Counted from the first letter of the stretch, positions 32,230-43,670 are shown. The stretch is 64,000 bases of DNA from Melioribacteraceae bacterium (GCA_027030245.1 JALVFE010000025.1:1-64000); one strand, 5' to 3'. A program made the numbers and translations. The notes: generated from the sequence alone by a model not told the origin.

Positions 32230-34359
32230 CTAACTTACAGTCTCTTCCTCTACTTCGGCAGGTTCGTAATCGTCGGATGGTTGCCAAGTGCTCGGACTTG
32301 AATCCGCTAACTTAAATTGATCTATAAGATGACGCAAACCTTCCGTTAAACGGTGCAGGTTTTCGGCAGAATAACTGATTTGCCTTGTATTTTCGGCTGC
32401 TTGTTGCGTAACTTGTGTAATAGCTTCGATATTTGTACTAATTTGTTCACTGGCGGAAGATTGCTCTTCGCTTGCCGCAGCCAATTGTGTAATCAGATCG
32501 GCAACATTTTCGAAATGATAAATAATTTCGTTCAAAGAATTACCGGCTTTCTGTGCAAGATCTTTACCTTTGTTCACCTCTTCGGTTCCCATATCTATCG
32601 ATTTGATAGCGCCGGAAGTATCGTCCTGGATTTTCTTAATCATCAATGCAATCTCTTGAGTTGCCTTTGTTGTTCGTTCTGCAAGTTTACGAACTTCATC
32701 GGCTACGACTGCAAAACCTCTTCCTTGTTCACCGGCACGGGCGGCTTCTATTGCGGCGTTAAGCGCAAGCAGATTCGTCTGATCGGCAATTTCATTAATA
32801 ACTTCGATAATTTCACCGATTTGCAAACTGCTTTCGCCAAGTTTTTCGATAGTTCTTGCCGACTCGGATACGACTTCGGAAATTCTGTTAATTCCTTCGA
32901 TTGTTTGAACCACGATTTCTCCGCCTTCTCTTGCTTTGTCTCCGGCTTCTTTGGCCGTTGTTGCAGCAAGATTTGCATTTTGCGTGCTATCCATAATTGT
33001 GCGTGTCATTTCTTCGATTGAAGTTACAACCTCGCTTGCCTGCTGACTTTGCTCGCTTGCGCCGGCAGCCATTTCTTCCGTACTCGATGATATTTGTGCG
33101 GAGGAACTGGCTAATTCCGCGGCCGACTCCGCAACTTTCCCAATTAATTTATTCAACGAATCGATTACTTTGTTTATGTTATCTTTAATTAACCGATAAT
33201 CGCCTTTGTAATCGCCTTCCATTTTTTTGGTAAAATCTCCAGAAGCCATTGTATTTAAGACTTCCGCAGCTTCTTTCAGAGGTTTAACGAATTCATCCAT
33301 CATCGAATTTATACCTTTGATGATTTCTTTCCATTCACCTTCGAATTGTTCTTCATTGCCACGCTTGGATAGGTCGCCAACTTCATTTGCTTTTATTAAT
33401 TTATGGATTTCGCTCTTCAAGTCAAGTAACGTTTCCACTTCTTTATTAAAAGCATGTGTCAGAGTATCTTTTTCGGATGACGGATTAACTTTGATAAATT
33501 GACCGGAAGCAATTTGCTCGGCAGCTCTGATTTTATCAATCTGAGCGGCTTTTAGTTTACGAGTCATTTCGGCCAGTTCGCCAAACTCGTCGTTCGAATT
33601 AACATCGATATTAACGTCATAATTTCCGAGGGAAAATTCATGCAATACTTCTTTAATTTTCTTAATCGGTTTTGAGAGCGCCGGTGCAAGAAAGAAAAGT
33701 CCGAATAATAAAAATACCGAACCTAAAACCATACCGCTAATAATGAAGATTTTGGAAAATTTTACACCCTCTTTCAAATGTTGATCCATTAATTGAGTTC
33801 TGTGTTCAAGTTTATCGAGAATGTTCTGGAACTGGTCGACGATTTCATTTCTTATCTCTTCGCCCGAAGAAGTAGCTATATCTGCAGCCATATCGTAATT
33901 TTGTGATACGGAAGCACTGATAATAGCGTCGCAAACCAAATTTCTATATTTCTCCCTTAGTTCCCTAACTTTTACAAAATCCGCTTTGAGCAGATCATTA
34001 TTTAATGATTTTTCCAACTTATTAATACGCTCATCGATGCTCTTTTTAATTTCCTCATATTTTTCCATGTCTTTGTTAAAAGATTCGGCAAATTGGGGAA
34101 TAGAAAATTTCAACATCATAAATTGAATTTTTCTAAAATCAGAAAATATTTTTTCAATTTCGCTTTTGGGGCGGATAAACTCCTTGAACATTTTATCCTT
34201 TACTTGTTCCATATTATTAATTTGATAAAGGATATTACCTACGATCAATGATCCAACCGCACCGAGAACGAAAAAACCGAGTTGCATCTTACGAACGAAT
34301 TTCAGTCTGAATTTATTTTTTTTCTTTTGCACAGGATTTTGGGGTTTACGTTTTCTCAT
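32230..34359 (-). CDS. Methyl-accepting chemotaxis protein
   Basis: 709 residues. Short basic cytosolic start, membrane helix 1 (about 30-47), an extracytoplasmic helical sensor of about 155 residues with no recognised ligand motif, helix 2 (about 205-228), HAMP (about 230-280), a second linker region, and a long signalling coiled coil with the conserved tip [18 protein letters not shown]. It would control a CheA kinase. No CheR-tethering pentapeptide is seen at the C-terminus. It is 21 bp behind the TonB-like gene, probably in one transcript, and ends at a strong terminator. No che genes lie in the window. Confidence 0.92.
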   Translation of the reverse strand: MRKRKPQNPVQKKKNKFRLKFVRKMQLGFFVLGAVGSLIVGNILYQINNMEQVKDKMFKEFIRPKSEIEKIFSDFRKIQFMMLKFSIPQFAESFNKDMEKYEEIKKSIDERINKLEKSLNNDLLKADFVKVRELREKYRNLVCDAIISASVSQNYDMAADIATSSGEEIRNEIVDQFQNILDKLEHRTQLMDQHLKEGVKFSKIFIISGMVLGSVFLLFGLFFLAPALSKPIKKIKEVLHEFSLGNYDVNIDVNSNDEFGELAEMTRKLKAAQIDKIRAAEQIASGQFIKVNPSSEKDTLTHAFNKEVETLLDLKSEIHKLIKANEVGDLSKRGNEEQFEGEWKEIIKGINSMMDEFVKPLKEAAEVLNTMASGDFTKKMEGDYKGDYRLIKDNINKVIDSLNKLIGKVAESAAELASSSAQISSSTEEMAAGASEQSQQASEVVTSIEEMTRTIMDSTQNANLAATTAKEAGDKAREGGEIVVQTIEGINRISEVVSESARTIEKLGESSLQIGEIIEVINEIADQTNLLALNAAIEAARAGEQGRGFAVVADEVRKLAERTTKATQEIALMIKKIQDDTSGAIKSIDMGTEEVNKGKDLAQKAGNSLNEIIYHFENVADLITQLAAASEEQSSASEQISTNIEAITQVTQQAAENTRQISYSAENLHRLTEGLRHLIDQFKLADSSPSTWQPSDDYEPAEVEEETVS

Positions 34360-34380
34360 ATAGACCTCAACAGAAAAGAA

Positions 34381-34788
34381 TTACCTTAATTTGAATTTAA
34401 TTTGAAGTGACAATTTTACTTTTACCGGTTTACCTTCTTTCATACCTGGAGTAAATTTTGCCGCCGAAACCGCTCTAATAACTTCTTCGTCACAGCCGGC
34501 TCCGATTCCTTTTATTATTTGTACCTTATCAACTGTACCGCTTTCGTTAATATAAGCCAATGCATAAACCTTACCTTCCACACCGGCTTTTTTTGCTATT
34601 TCCGGATATTTGATACTTTTATATATTGCTTCGAGTCCACCGATTGGAGAGGGCATTTTTTCGGCAAAAGCCAAATATTTGTCGCCTTCGTTATCGGGAT
34701 TACCGAAATCATTGATTTTGTTTGCAGAAATTGCAGAGGTGAAAATTACCAATAATAATACTGCCAATATTTTGATTTGAACGTACAT
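34381..34788 (-). CDS. TonB C-terminal domain protein
   Basis: 135 residues from the ATG at 34788 (GAGG six bases before it). One signal or anchor helix (about 4-20), then a TonB C-terminal fold (about 45-135): IKYPEIAKKAGVEGKVYALA, ESGTVDKVQIIKGIGAGCDE and VRAVSAAKFTPGMKEGKPVK. It lacks the long Pro-rich spacer of a true TonB, so it may not reach the outer membrane. It could instead be a small periplasmic or anchored domain working with another protein. Its pairing with a chemoreceptor gene is unusual. Confidence 0.82.
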   Translation of the reverse strand: MYVQIKILAVLLLVIFTSAISANKINDFGNPDNEGDKYLAFAEKMPSPIGGLEAIYKSIKYPEIAKKAGVEGKVYALAYINESGTVDKVQIIKGIGAGCDEEVIRAVSAAKFTPGMKEGKPVKVKLSLQIKFKLR

Positions 34789-34950
34789 TTGATGCCTCAT
34801 ACTAATTATTTGTTGAGTGTAGTATGATTATCGAAAAAAGTTTCAAATAGTTTATACTTAAATAATATCATAATTTTATTATTTTCCAGTCAGAGTATTT
34901 TAATATTTAATTATTTAGTTTATCGCTGTATTTCAAACTACACTCTTACT

Positions 34951-36822
34951 TTATACGGCTACCGTTTGCTCTTCCGGTTCTAACGGATTGCTTTCTTCAT
35001 TTTTACGATCGCCTTCTATTTCTTTAATGTAAAATCTCTCCAATTTGGATTTAAGATTTAATGTTAACCGGCTCAAATCATCTACGGCTTCAACTATTTG
35101 TTGCACGCCCAAATTTGTTTGATTTGTTACGTTACTGATAATTTCTATATTCGAACTGATTTTTTCCGCAGTTTCGGCTTGCTCTTTGTTTGCATCGGCA
35201 ACTTGCGAAACAAGTTCAACGGTTTTCTTTACACTATCTATAATATTATTCAGCGATTCACCGGCTACATTAGCTTTTTCTTTTCCTCTCTCAACTTCCG
35301 CTTCCCCTTCTTTTATAGAACTTACGGCTTCATTAGTATCTTTTTGTATTTGTTTGATCATATCTTCAATTTGAGTCGTTGCATTTGTGGTTCTTTCGGC
35401 AAGTTTTCGCACCTCATCGGCTACAACCGCAAAACCTCTGCCTTGTTCTCCCGCTCTCGCAGCCTCGATTGCCGCATTCAATGCCAAGAGATTGGTTTGT
35501 TCGGCTATCTCGTTAATCACCTGAATAATTTCACCTATTTGGTTACTACCTTCTCCCAATTCTTCAATACTTTTAGCCGACTTTTCTACAACCTTTGCAA
35601 TTTTGTCCATTCCTTCGATTGTTTCCAGCACAACTTCACCTCCTGTCGATGCAATTTCACCGGCTTGACGGGAAGCACGCGAAGCTTCTTCGGCAAAATT
35701 GTTTGTTTCCAGAATCGAACTTGTCATTTGGTCGACCGCTGAAGCCACTTCTGCCGTTTGTCCGTTTTGTTGTTGGGTTCCGTTTGCTATTTCTTCGATA
35801 TTCGAAGATATTTGAACACTTGCCGAGGCCGTAGCTTCGACCGCATCGTAAACTTCGAGTATCAAGAATTTAATATTCTCTACCGCTTGGTTGAACCCTT
35901 TGAACAATCTGCAAATATTATCGTTCGAACGTTCGGGTTTCAAACTAACTGTTAAATCGCCCTGGGCAAAACGTTGCATAGCTTTTAACATTTTTTCCGT
36001 GTTCCTGTCCAAGTATCTTCTGTTTTCCTCTATATCTTTAGTAGCTTGCGCTATTTTTTCTTCCACTTCGCTTTTCTCTTTTAATAGAGCGGAGCGGGTC
36101 TTCTTAATACTCGCAACCATTTTATTAAAATCACTGCCCAAAATACCGAGTTCGTCTCTGCTTTTAATTTCTACTTCAACATCGAGGTTACCTTTAATTA
36201 CCTCGTGCGCAGCGGAGCTAATACTTTTTACCGGTTTTACTATCTTCTTATCTATAAATAATAAAACAAAACCCATTACAATTACAGATAAAACGAGAAA
36301 TACTACTTGAAAACTCTTTAAACCTTGCACATTCCCAACCGTTGCTTCCTCGTATAATTTTACGGCTTTATTCATTTCTTTAAGTAACGGAATATTATTA
36401 TCCATTATAAATTTGATGGCATTTTGTTTCTCGGCATACGTTGGCGAGGAAGCTATTACCATAACTTTTTTGTAAAACGGTCCCCATAAATCTTTTACTT
36501 TAAATAATTGCTCAACGATATGTTTTTCCTCCGTTTTCGGTAGACCCAGATCGGGATCCCCGAAAAGCAAACCGTTCAAAGTTTTGTCGAACAGTTTTGC
36601 CGTTGAAATTAATTCCGACGGTTTTACCTTACCGGAAGAAACGCCTAGCGCTTCTTTAGCCAACTTTTGCGAAAGCATACGTTGCTTTCCGGCCAAGTTT
36701 ATTACAACACCGTCTTTTTCTTGCGAAGCCAATACCATAAATGTGTAAACTACCATTGCCGTAATAAACAGCAAAAATACGGTGGAAAGCATGTAAAACT
36801 TTTGTGCGATTTTTAAATTCAT
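34951..36822 (-). CDS. Chemoreceptor with PilJ/NarX-type P-box sensor
   Basis: 623 residues. Helix 1 (about 10-31), then a helical sensor whose start, [20 protein letters not shown] (about 41-60), matches the P-box of PilJ, NarX and NarQ sensors. In NarX this motif binds nitrate or nitrite. Helix 2 is at about 172-191, followed by HAMP (about 193-245) and a signalling domain with [18 protein letters not shown]. The signalling half is close to that of the neighbouring receptor, while the sensor halves differ. The ligand is unproven; nitrate-like anions or an energy-related signal are the first guesses. It has a 150-bp upstream gap to the isochorismatase-like gene and probably its own promoter. 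Confidence 0.92.
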   Translation of the reverse strand: MNLKIAQKFYMLSTVFLLFITAMVVYTFMVLASQEKDGVVINLAGKQRMLSQKLAKEALGVSSGKVKPSELISTAKLFDKTLNGLLFGDPDLGLPKTEEKHIVEQLFKVKDLWGPFYKKVMVIASSPTYAEKQNAIKFIMDNNIPLLKEMNKAVKLYEEATVGNVQGLKSFQVVFLVLSVIVMGFVLLFIDKKIVKPVKSISSAAHEVIKGNLDVEVEIKSRDELGILGSDFNKMVASIKKTRSALLKEKSEVEEKIAQATKDIEENRRYLDRNTEKMLKAMQRFAQGDLTVSLKPERSNDNICRLFKGFNQAVENIKFLILEVYDAVEATASASVQISSNIEEIANGTQQQNGQTAEVASAVDQMTSSILETNNFAEEASRASRQAGEIASTGGEVVLETIEGMDKIAKVVEKSAKSIEELGEGSNQIGEIIQVINEIAEQTNLLALNAAIEAARAGEQGRGFAVVADEVRKLAERTTNATTQIEDMIKQIQKDTNEAVSSIKEGEAEVERGKEKANVAGESLNNIIDSVKKTVELVSQVADANKEQAETAEKISSNIEIISNVTNQTNLGVQQIVEAVDDLSRLTLNLKSKLERFYIKEIEGDRKNEESNPLEPEEQTVAV

Positions 36823-36966
36823 TTTACATTTCCATAAATTTTAGAATGATAAACCGTTGATAATGATAAAATAATTTTCATCTATAGTTCATTTTCGGAG
36901 ATTACTTCATTTATTTTAGTATAAATTTTAACTAAGTACAGGAAAGAGACTAGTATGTAGTGAGGT

Positions 36967-37524
36967 TTATTTGACGATTTTTAAAATATCTTTAAACTCT
37001 TGCGTTCCGCAAACGTTAAGAAGTTCGAACAAAATCGATTCTGTTGTGGTAATTTCGGCACCGTTTTTTCCCATTCTGCGCAAAGCGATTTCGTAATCCA
37101 ATTCTTTACGGGAAGATACGGCATCTGCAGGCAAATTTACTTGGAAACCGTTAGCCAATAAATCCAATACGGTCTGTTGAATACAAACGTGTGTTTCGAT
37201 TCCGCAAACAACAATTTGCGAATAATTTTTCTTTTTAAATTCATAAAATAAATCTTCTGCGCCGTAACAGCTAAAGCTCATTTTTTGAATTGCTTCGATC
37301 AATTCCAATTCTTTTTTTATAGAAGTTTCCGTTTCACCGAGACCTTGAGGATATTGTTCGGTATAATAAACGGGAATACCCAAAATCTTAAATCCGTTAA
37401 TCAATTTAATAGTGTTGTCAATTACCCTTTCTTTATGCTGCATAACGTTGAGTATTTTTTCCTGGATATCGACAATTAATAAAACCGTTTTATTTCTATT
37501 AAGAATTTTAGGATTGCGTTGCAT
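36967..37524 (-). CDS. Isochorismatase-like cysteine hydrolase
   Basis: 185 residues. VLLIVDIQEKIL (catalytic Asp near 19) and VVCGIETHVCIQQTVLDLL (catalytic Cys near 114) place it in the isochorismatase/nicotinamidase-like family; ADAVSSR and the end region agree. Substrates in this family range from isochorismate and nicotinamide to ureido compounds, and the sequence does not decide. The start overlaps the end of the HAD gene by 17 bases, so the two are translated from one message. Confidence 0.88.
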   Translation of the reverse strand: MQRNPKILNRNKTVLLIVDIQEKILNVMQHKERVIDNTIKLINGFKILGIPVYYTEQYPQGLGETETSIKKELELIEAIQKMSFSCYGAEDLFYEFKKKNYSQIVVCGIETHVCIQQTVLDLLANGFQVNLPADAVSSRKELDYEIALRRMGKNGAEITTTESILFELLNVCGTQEFKDILKIVK

Positions 37525-38293
37525 CTGTTCTCTCTATATTTTTTAAGATATTAATTACATCATGTAAATTCATTGCTTCAAAATCCGGTTTGATTTTGTT
37601 ACCGTTTGGCAACGGATATTTTGTTTTACCGGTGTAAATCAAAACCGAAATTCCGTTAATTTCTTGTGCTCCTTTTATATCGGTTTCCAAATCGTCGCCG
37701 AGCATAACAAATTTATCGCCCAAAGAAAATCCTAATTTATTCAATGCCGCTTCGAAATAAAAAGGAGAAGGTTTACCGATTAACAATGCTTCTTTTCCCG
37801 AAGCATATTCAATTCCGGCAATAAACGCACCGGCATCGAGCAACATTCCTTTTCCGGGATCTTTCCAAAATTTATTTTTGTGCATTGCTATCAAATCGGC
37901 TCCGGCAAAAACGAAGTTAAAAATTTCGTTCATTATTTCATAATTCCATTTACCGCCAATATCTCCGATTACAACGGCTTCCGGCGAATCGAAAGAGATA
38001 ATTCCTTCGAATGCATGAATCACATTCTCCGAACAGTACACTGCAGCAGATTTATATTTGTTTTTAACATAAGCGGCCGTTGCATCCACGGCGGTTATAA
38101 CCGGAAAATTTATCTCAATGTTATTTCTTTTAAAAAAGTTAACTATATCAGCGGAAGTCGACAAAGTGGAATTACTTAATATGCAGACTTTCCGGTTTTC
38201 GTTTTGCAAGAATTCAATAAACTCGTTCAATCCCGGTGCGGGAGATTTTCCAATCCGTAATACTCCGTCCAAATCGATTAAAAGAGGGAACAT
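37508..38293 (-). CDS. HAD-IIA phosphatase (NagD-like)
   Basis: 261 residues from the ATG at 38293 (CCGGAG 6 bases upstream); a longer frame to 38347 lacks a signal. Motif I LLIDLDGVL at the start, motif II LSNSTLST, the C2-type cap in the middle, and IGKPSPFYFEAALNKLG with VMLGDDLETDIKGAQEIN for motifs III and IV. NagD-like enzymes dephosphorylate nucleotides or small sugar phosphates (p-nitrophenylphosphatase type). Divergent from feoA. Confidence 0.9.
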   Translation of the reverse strand: MFPLLIDLDGVLRIGKSPAPGLNEFIEFLQNENRKVCILSNSTLSTSADIVNFFKRNNIEINFPVITAVDATAAYVKNKYKSAAVYCSENVIHAFEGIISFDSPEAVVIGDIGGKWNYEIMNEIFNFVFAGADLIAMHKNKFWKDPGKGMLLDAGAFIAGIEYASGKEALLIGKPSPFYFEAALNKLGFSLGDKFVMLGDDLETDIKGAQEINGISVLIYTGKTKYPLPNGNKIKPDFEAMNLHDVINILKNIERTDATQS

Positions 38294-38387
38294 ATTCGCT
38301 CCGGTTAATTTAATACAAAGATAAAGAAAAATGTTTTCTACTTCCAAAAACTAAAATAAAATGAAAATTATCCGATAAAAGAATTAC

Positions 38388-38418
38388 TTGACAATGGGTG
38401 TATTCATCCTTATTTTTA
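38388..38418 (+). promoter_or_regulatory. Candidate promoter of feoAB
   Basis: TTGACA at 38388-38393 and TATTTTTA at 38411-38418; TTG to TA spacing is 20 bases as in the other promoters here. The start would fall inside the palindrome described next. Confidence 0.5.
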
Positions 38419-38420
38419 TG

Positions 38421-38433
38421 TAGATTAAATCTA
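38421..38433 (+). promoter_or_regulatory. Palindrome over the feoAB start site, candidate metal-repressor operator
   Basis: TAGATTAAATCTA is a perfect 13-base inverted repeat placed 3-15 bases after the -7 box, where a bound repressor would block initiation. Ferrous uptake genes are commonly controlled by Fur or DtxR-family repressors; which one would act here is not evident. Confidence 0.4.
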
Positions 38434-38454
38434 AATAATGAGCGAATTCATACT

Positions 38455-38676
38455 ATGAAGACAGCAGCCGAGTTAAAGGCGGGAGAAAAAGGGATTATCG
38501 AAAAAATAGATTTCGACAATCCGTGTTCCAAAAGAATTGTAGAGTTCGGGTTTACGCCCGGAAAAGAAATTGAGATGGTAAACGAATCCGTTTTTCGTGA
38601 TCCTGTTACATTTTCGATAAGGGGAACATTAATTGCTATAAGGAAAAACGAGGCTAAGTCTATTATTCTGTCATGA
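38455..38676 (+). CDS. feoA: Ferrous iron transport protein A
   Basis: 73 residues from the ATG at 38455. SH3-like FeoA fold: ELKAGEKGIIEKI, RIVEFGFTPGKEIEMV, DPVTFSIRGTLIAIRKNEA. FeoA is a small cytosolic partner that assists FeoB. It overlaps feoB at ATGA (38673-38676). Longer in-frame readings upstream would include the promoter and are rejected. Confidence 0.93.
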   Translation: MKTAAELKAGEKGIIEKIDFDNPCSKRIVEFGFTPGKEIEMVNESVFRDPVTFSIRGTLIAIRKNEAKSIILS

Positions 38677-40700
38677 ACAATTCCAATACCGGGTCGCTAC
38701 CTTTTGTTATTTTAGTCGGTCCACCGAACTCGGGTAAAACCACACTTTTCAATTCACTTAGCGGAAAAAATTTTAAGACAGTTAACTATCCTGGTTCAAC
38801 CGTAGAGTATCACACCGCAGAAATTTCCGAAAAATATAATTGTAAAGCTTTGCTGTTAGATTCGCCGGGTATCATAAGTTTGGCGCCAAATTCACCCGAT
38901 GAAAAAGTTGCGGTCGATTCGCTTTACAATCATCCCAAATATGGTAAACCAGATTTGGTTGTATTGACTTTGGATTCAAGTCAAATTTCCCGTCATCTTT
39001 TGCTGGCAAAAGAATTAATCGATTCGGGATTTAGAATAATTATCGCTTTAACAATGAATGACATTCTGGAGAAAAAAAATTTACGTATAGATATTGATAA
39101 ACTATCAAACTTACTTGGAGCCAAAATAATTCCCGTTAACGGTCAAACCGGCGATGGTTTGTTTCAATTAACTCAAGCAATCAAAAACGAATTAAAAAAT
39201 AACGGCTCCCCCAAACAATATCATAATCCTAATCTCGATAAAGGAAATTATAACGAATACCTTTTAAAAACATATAACGAAATTGAAAAAATTAAAGACC
39301 AGGTTCTGGTGCCTGTGGTTCCCAAAGAAAAACTGGAACAAGCGAATGCGGAACTCAAGATATTGAACGACCAACTAAAAGAAAAATTGGAAGAACCGGA
39401 TAATCTTACGCTTAAAATCGACAAGATTTTACTTCACAAATTTTGGGGACTGGTTATTTTCAATTTAATAATGGCGGGAACTTTCATTTCCATTTTCTAT
39501 ATTGCTCTTCCTTTAATGGAATTGGTCAACGATTTCTTTACGTTTCTCTCCGGTTCCGCATTAGATTTTTTGGGAAATACATGGTACGGTAATTTGGTTG
39601 CCAACGGAATAATATCCGGAACCGGCGCAGTAATAGTTTTTGTTCCGCAAATTTTTATTTTGTTTCTAATTCTCGGATTCTTAGAAGACACCGGATATCT
39701 TGCCCGCGGTGCAATGTTGGTTGATAAACCGCTTTCAAAACTCGGCTTGAACGGTAGATCGTTTGTCCCGATGCTTTCGGGATTTGCATGCGCAATACCG
39801 GCAATAATGGCTGCGCGTACAATACGGAGCAGAAAAGAACGGCTGCTTACCATTTTCATTATCCCTTTGATGAGCTGCTCTGCGCGGTTACCCGTTTACA
39901 CCTTAATTATTGCCTATCTCACTCCGCCCGAACATTTATGGATAGGCGGATTTGCTCTTGCAGGAATTTATTTGTTCAGCGTGGTCAGTGCGGTTATAAT
40001 CGCCGGAATTGTTAATAAATTCAGTAAAACTTTGATAAGGGAAAAATCCCATTCTTCCTTCATGCTGGAACTTCCCACATACAGAAAGCCGAAACTTAAA
40101 GTAATATTGAACAACGCGTACGTAAATTCCAAAATGTATTTGATTAAAGCGGGAACCGTTATTCTGGTGCTTTCAATTTTTTTATGGTTTATTACATTTT
40201 TCCCGAACACAAATCCTAAAATTAACACCCAAGGTTTAGACAAGGAAGAAATAGAAACTTTAATTAACTCGGAACGATTGGAAAACTCTTATGCAGCAAA
40301 ATTGGGTCATTTGATTCAGCCGATAATGACCCCGATAGGAATGGACTGGCGCGTTGGGGTTTCGCTAATTTCCGCATTTGCCGCAAGGGAAGTTTTCGTC
40401 AGCTCGTTAGCTCTTATTTTCAAAGTTACCGGCGACGGTTCGACGCAAAACTCTTTATTAACCGCAATGCGCAACGCAAAGGTTTCCGGAACAAATCAAA
40501 AATTGTTTACGGTGGCAACAAGCATAGGAATCATTATCTTCTTTGTCTTCGCACTGCAATGTATTTCAACTTTGGCAATTTCCAGGCAGGAAACCGGCGG
40601 GTGGAGAATCCCGATGCTTCAATTATTCATTTATACTTCAATTGCTTATATTTTAACGTTTATTACCGTAAACGGATTGAGAGCTTTCGGAATACAATAA
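38673..40700 (+). CDS. feoB: Ferrous iron transporter FeoB
   Basis: 675 residues. N-terminal G domain (about 8-170): G1 GPPNSGKTTLFN, G2 YPGSTVEYH, G3 LDSPGI and a G4 reading TMND rather than the common NMxD. A helical spacer follows, then the membrane part with gate helices (GFLEDTGYLARGAMLVDK, MLSGFACAIPAIMAARTI, SCSARLPVY) and C-terminal helices with AFAAREVFVSSLALIF. It imports Fe2+ across the inner membrane. Shorter than the E. coli protein (773 residues) because the C-terminal region is reduced. Iron import suits the heavy heme demand of the cytochrome locus. The altered G4 could affect nucleotide specificity. Confidence 0.95.
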   Translation: MNNSNTGSLPFVILVGPPNSGKTTLFNSLSGKNFKTVNYPGSTVEYHTAEISEKYNCKALLLDSPGIISLAPNSPDEKVAVDSLYNHPKYGKPDLVVLTLDSSQISRHLLLAKELIDSGFRIIIALTMNDILEKKNLRIDIDKLSNLLGAKIIPVNGQTGDGLFQLTQAIKNELKNNGSPKQYHNPNLDKGNYNEYLLKTYNEIEKIKDQVLVPVVPKEKLEQANAELKILNDQLKEKLEEPDNLTLKIDKILLHKFWGLVIFNLIMAGTFISIFYIALPLMELVNDFFTFLSGSALDFLGNTWYGNLVANGIISGTGAVIVFVPQIFILFLILGFLEDTGYLARGAMLVDKPLSKLGLNGRSFVPMLSGFACAIPAIMAARTIRSRKERLLTIFIIPLMSCSARLPVYTLIIAYLTPPEHLWIGGFALAGIYLFSVVSAVIIAGIVNKFSKTLIREKSHSSFMLELPTYRKPKLKVILNNAYVNSKMYLIKAGTVILVLSIFLWFITFFPNTNPKINTQGLDKEEIETLINSERLENSYAAKLGHLIQPIMTPIGMDWRVGVSLISAFAAREVFVSSLALIFKVTGDGSTQNSLLTAMRNAKVSGTNQKLFTVATSIGIIIFFVFALQCISTLAISRQETGGWRIPMLQLFIYTSIAYILTFITVNGLRAFGIQ

Positions 40701-40719
40701 TTTTTTTTGCATGAATAAA

Positions 40720-43590
40720 CTATACGCCAATTTTGTTTTTTAATTTGTTTAATCTTTTTCGTGCTTCTACAAATTCCGGTAAATCTTTATCCGCCTCACG
40801 CCAAATGTCAAGAAACTTCTTATAGTTTTCAACGGCTTTAGTTAATTTTCCTAATCCTTCGTAGGTTTTCCCCAAAAAGAAAAATATTTTCGGATGATAC
40901 AGCGGATAAAAAAGGAAAAATTCATCGTGCATATCCGGTAATTTATTTAGTGTTTTCAAAGCTTCATTATAATAACCTAATTCATATTGCAACTTTGCCA
41001 TCTCATAATAAAGCAAATAATTAAACGACTCTTCCTTGTATCTTAGAACACTATCAAGGAGCGCCAAAGCGGCAGGATAATTTTTCCTCTGAATCTCATA
41101 TACACATTTTAACGTTAATTGCCACGGTTTCATTTTTGTATGTTGCATTGCTAAATTCAAATCACCGTGAAAAACGTAAAATAAAGTTATTCCGCCTCTG
41201 TAAATAGCATTGCTGCTTTCAGTGCCATATAAAAGTGCCTTTTTTATTTGTTCCCAAGCTTGGTCAAAATTTCCCCAGCCGTTCCGTAACGTAATGGCTT
41301 TGATGAGATACCAATAACCCATTCCCTCTTTATTATTATTAATTAAACATTTATTAATTAGAGAATCGCAAATTTCCAATGCCTTCAGGTATTTACCGGA
41401 ATACCACAGAACCCCAACAAATTTTCTATAAACCATTTCGCTTTTTTGGGGAGTTACATTTAAATTCAAAAACGGTGTAATGATTTTTTCCGCCTCTAAA
41501 AATTTTCCCGTATAGATGTATAGCTCGGCTAAAGTAGAAGCCGCCGAATAATCATTGGGAAAAAGCTCCAGTCTGCGTTTCAGTTCTTCAATCGCGAAAT
41601 TTTTTTTACCCGATTTGAAATAAGCTACCGCAAGCAAGTTTGTTGATTCGCTTGATGGCGAGACTTTAAAATATTTTTTTGCCGTCTCCAACATTTTATC
41701 GTATTTCCTTTGATCGCGGTATGTCCAAGTTAAATGCTCTAAAGCACGCGGGAAAGTCGGATCTATTTCCAAAACCTTTTTAAGATATTTTTCCGCATTA
41801 ACCAAATCGCCCGAATGATAAGACCAATCGCCGATATTGTAAAGTAATTCTTTATCATCCGGATATTTTTTTTCTCCTTCTTTTAATATTTCAATCGCGG
41901 AATTAAAATCGTATTCGTTTTCTTTCACTAAAGCTTTAAGAATATATTGTTCTTTTTCAGGTATATTGTCCAACAAACTATATGCTTTTGCGATATACTT
42001 TCGTCCTAATTTTTTATTCAATTCCCAATCGATTGCATAAGCCATTCTGTAGTAAGCAAGACCGAAAGTCGAATCGATTTCAATTGCTTTGGCAAATTCT
42101 TTCCGTGCGCCTTCGAAATCAAGGTGATCTATTAATTCTTCACCTTTATAAAAATGTTGATAAGCTTTCAAATTTGCAGTTGTAATTTCCGCAACTTTTT
42201 TGCTCGTCGCATGTATGTCCGATATTTTCTCATTCAATTTTTCACGGGTGTTTTCAGAAAGCCGGTCGATCATATCGGGAATGCTCTCTTTTCCTTTGCC
42301 TTTAACACTCACCGTAAACAAATATTCGTTTTTCCCGACGTCCAAAACTTTCATATCAATAGCATAAACGCTTCCGAATTTACGCAGCGATGCAATTGCC
42401 AAAGTATTAATATCTGCTTGTTTGCAAATTGTTCTACCGAGATGTTCATCAATTTTGTTCAAGTTCTCCTTTCCCAATCGCTTCAGAATATCAAACATTC
42501 TCGAGCGGGTAATAACTTTCAGCCGTTCCGACTGTTCCAAAGCTGTAATAAGCATTCCCGAAAGTCCGTTTAGCTCAGGTTCGCCCGTTTCGTTTTTAAA
42601 ATCGACAACGGCGATTGGTATCCGCTGGCCGCTTTGCGCTTTGGGAGTAAAGAAAAAATAAACCGCCAGAAAAACAAGTAGCAAACCGAAACCCAAAATG
42701 GAAACATATTTTGAAATACGGTTCGGCTTTACCGATTTGATATCCGGATGTTCCACATCGATTTTATTTTTAATTTCGCTCAAGCCTTCAATCAATTCCG
42801 TTACATCCGGAAATCTTTCTTCTTTATTTTTTGCCAAACATTTTTTCAAAATCTCAATTAGTTCGTTACGGAAATTTTTTACGTTTATTAAAGAATAATC
42901 CGGTTCGTCATTTAATATGGAATAAATAACCGCTTGTTCATACTCCCCTTTGAAAGGCAACTCTCCGGTTAACATTTCATATAAAACAACGCCGAGCGAC
43001 CAGATGTCTGTTCGCTGATCGATTTCCTCGCCGCGACTTTGTTCGGGCGACATGTAAGTTGCCGTTCCCAACGTAAATCCTTTTTGCGTCAATCCGCCTT
43101 CGTTCAAACCTTTGGCCAGACCGAAATCCAAAATTTTTACTGTTCCGTCATTGGTAAGAAAAATATTGGCAGGCTTTATATCCCGGTGAATAATTCCCTT
43201 TTCATGGGCTTTTTGCAAGCCTTCGGCAATTTGAATCGCAATTTCCAAAATCTCTTTAAGTGTAAGGTTTCCTCTATCAATTTTCTTTTTTAACGTTTCG
43301 CCTTCGTAATAAGACATTACAATGAAAAGTTGGGGTTCACCGCCTCCGGTTTTCGTTTCGTCAATTTCGTGAACGGTGCAAATGTTTTTATGATCCAATG
43401 CCGAAGCGGATTTCGCCTCGTAAATGAAGCGCTGTTTCATTTCTTCATTGTAACCAAAAACAGAAGGTAAAAATTTTATTGCAACGTAACGGTCGAGTTT
43501 CAAATCGAGCGCTTTATAAACCACGCCCATTCCCCCGCCACCAAGTTTTTCCAAAATTTTATAATGCGATATTATTTCACCGGTCATCAT
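40720..43590 (-). CDS. Membrane Ser/Thr protein kinase with TolB-like and TPR regions
   Basis: 956 residues from the ATG at 43590 (AGG upstream; 43587 also possible). Kinase domain (about 10-270): [34 protein letters not shown], then APE-like SPEQSRGEE. Membrane helix near 292-314. An extracytoplasmic region (about 322-450) resembles the TolB/FlgO-type domain ([20 protein letters not shown]). About ten TPR-like helix pairs follow (470-950). This kinase-TM-TolB-TPR design is common in Ignavibacteria and Acidobacteria. Targets are unknown. It lies head to tail with the STAS/PP2C pair upstream, which hints at a phospho-signalling cluster. Confidence 0.9.
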   Translation of the reverse strand: MMTGEIISHYKILEKLGGGGMGVVYKALDLKLDRYVAIKFLPSVFGYNEEMKQRFIYEAKSASALDHKNICTVHEIDETKTGGGEPQLFIVMSYYEGETLKKKIDRGNLTLKEILEIAIQIAEGLQKAHEKGIIHRDIKPANIFLTNDGTVKILDFGLAKGLNEGGLTQKGFTLGTATYMSPEQSRGEEIDQRTDIWSLGVVLYEMLTGELPFKGEYEQAVIYSILNDEPDYSLINVKNFRNELIEILKKCLAKNKEERFPDVTELIEGLSEIKNKIDVEHPDIKSVKPNRISKYVSILGFGLLLVFLAVYFFFTPKAQSGQRIPIAVVDFKNETGEPELNGLSGMLITALEQSERLKVITRSRMFDILKRLGKENLNKIDEHLGRTICKQADINTLAIASLRKFGSVYAIDMKVLDVGKNEYLFTVSVKGKGKESIPDMIDRLSENTREKLNEKISDIHATSKKVAEITTANLKAYQHFYKGEELIDHLDFEGARKEFAKAIEIDSTFGLAYYRMAYAIDWELNKKLGRKYIAKAYSLLDNIPEKEQYILKALVKENEYDFNSAIEILKEGEKKYPDDKELLYNIGDWSYHSGDLVNAEKYLKKVLEIDPTFPRALEHLTWTYRDQRKYDKMLETAKKYFKVSPSSESTNLLAVAYFKSGKKNFAIEELKRRLELFPNDYSAASTLAELYIYTGKFLEAEKIITPFLNLNVTPQKSEMVYRKFVGVLWYSGKYLKALEICDSLINKCLINNNKEGMGYWYLIKAITLRNGWGNFDQAWEQIKKALLYGTESSNAIYRGGITLFYVFHGDLNLAMQHTKMKPWQLTLKCVYEIQRKNYPAALALLDSVLRYKEESFNYLLYYEMAKLQYELGYYNEALKTLNKLPDMHDEFFLFYPLYHPKIFFFLGKTYEGLGKLTKAVENYKKFLDIWREADKDLPEFVEARKRLNKLKNKIGV

Positions 43591-43670
43591 AAGCCTATCC
43601 AATTCAAATTATTATTCGGTTGATTACCGGTAACGAACATACCATATTGACGTTTACCGGCAATCAGTTG

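Noticed and set aside
32353-33021. Long plus-strand readings opposite both chemoreceptor signalling domains (also 35098-35742)
   Set aside because: They come from codon periodicity of the coiled coil; Cys/Phe-rich nonsense without start signals.
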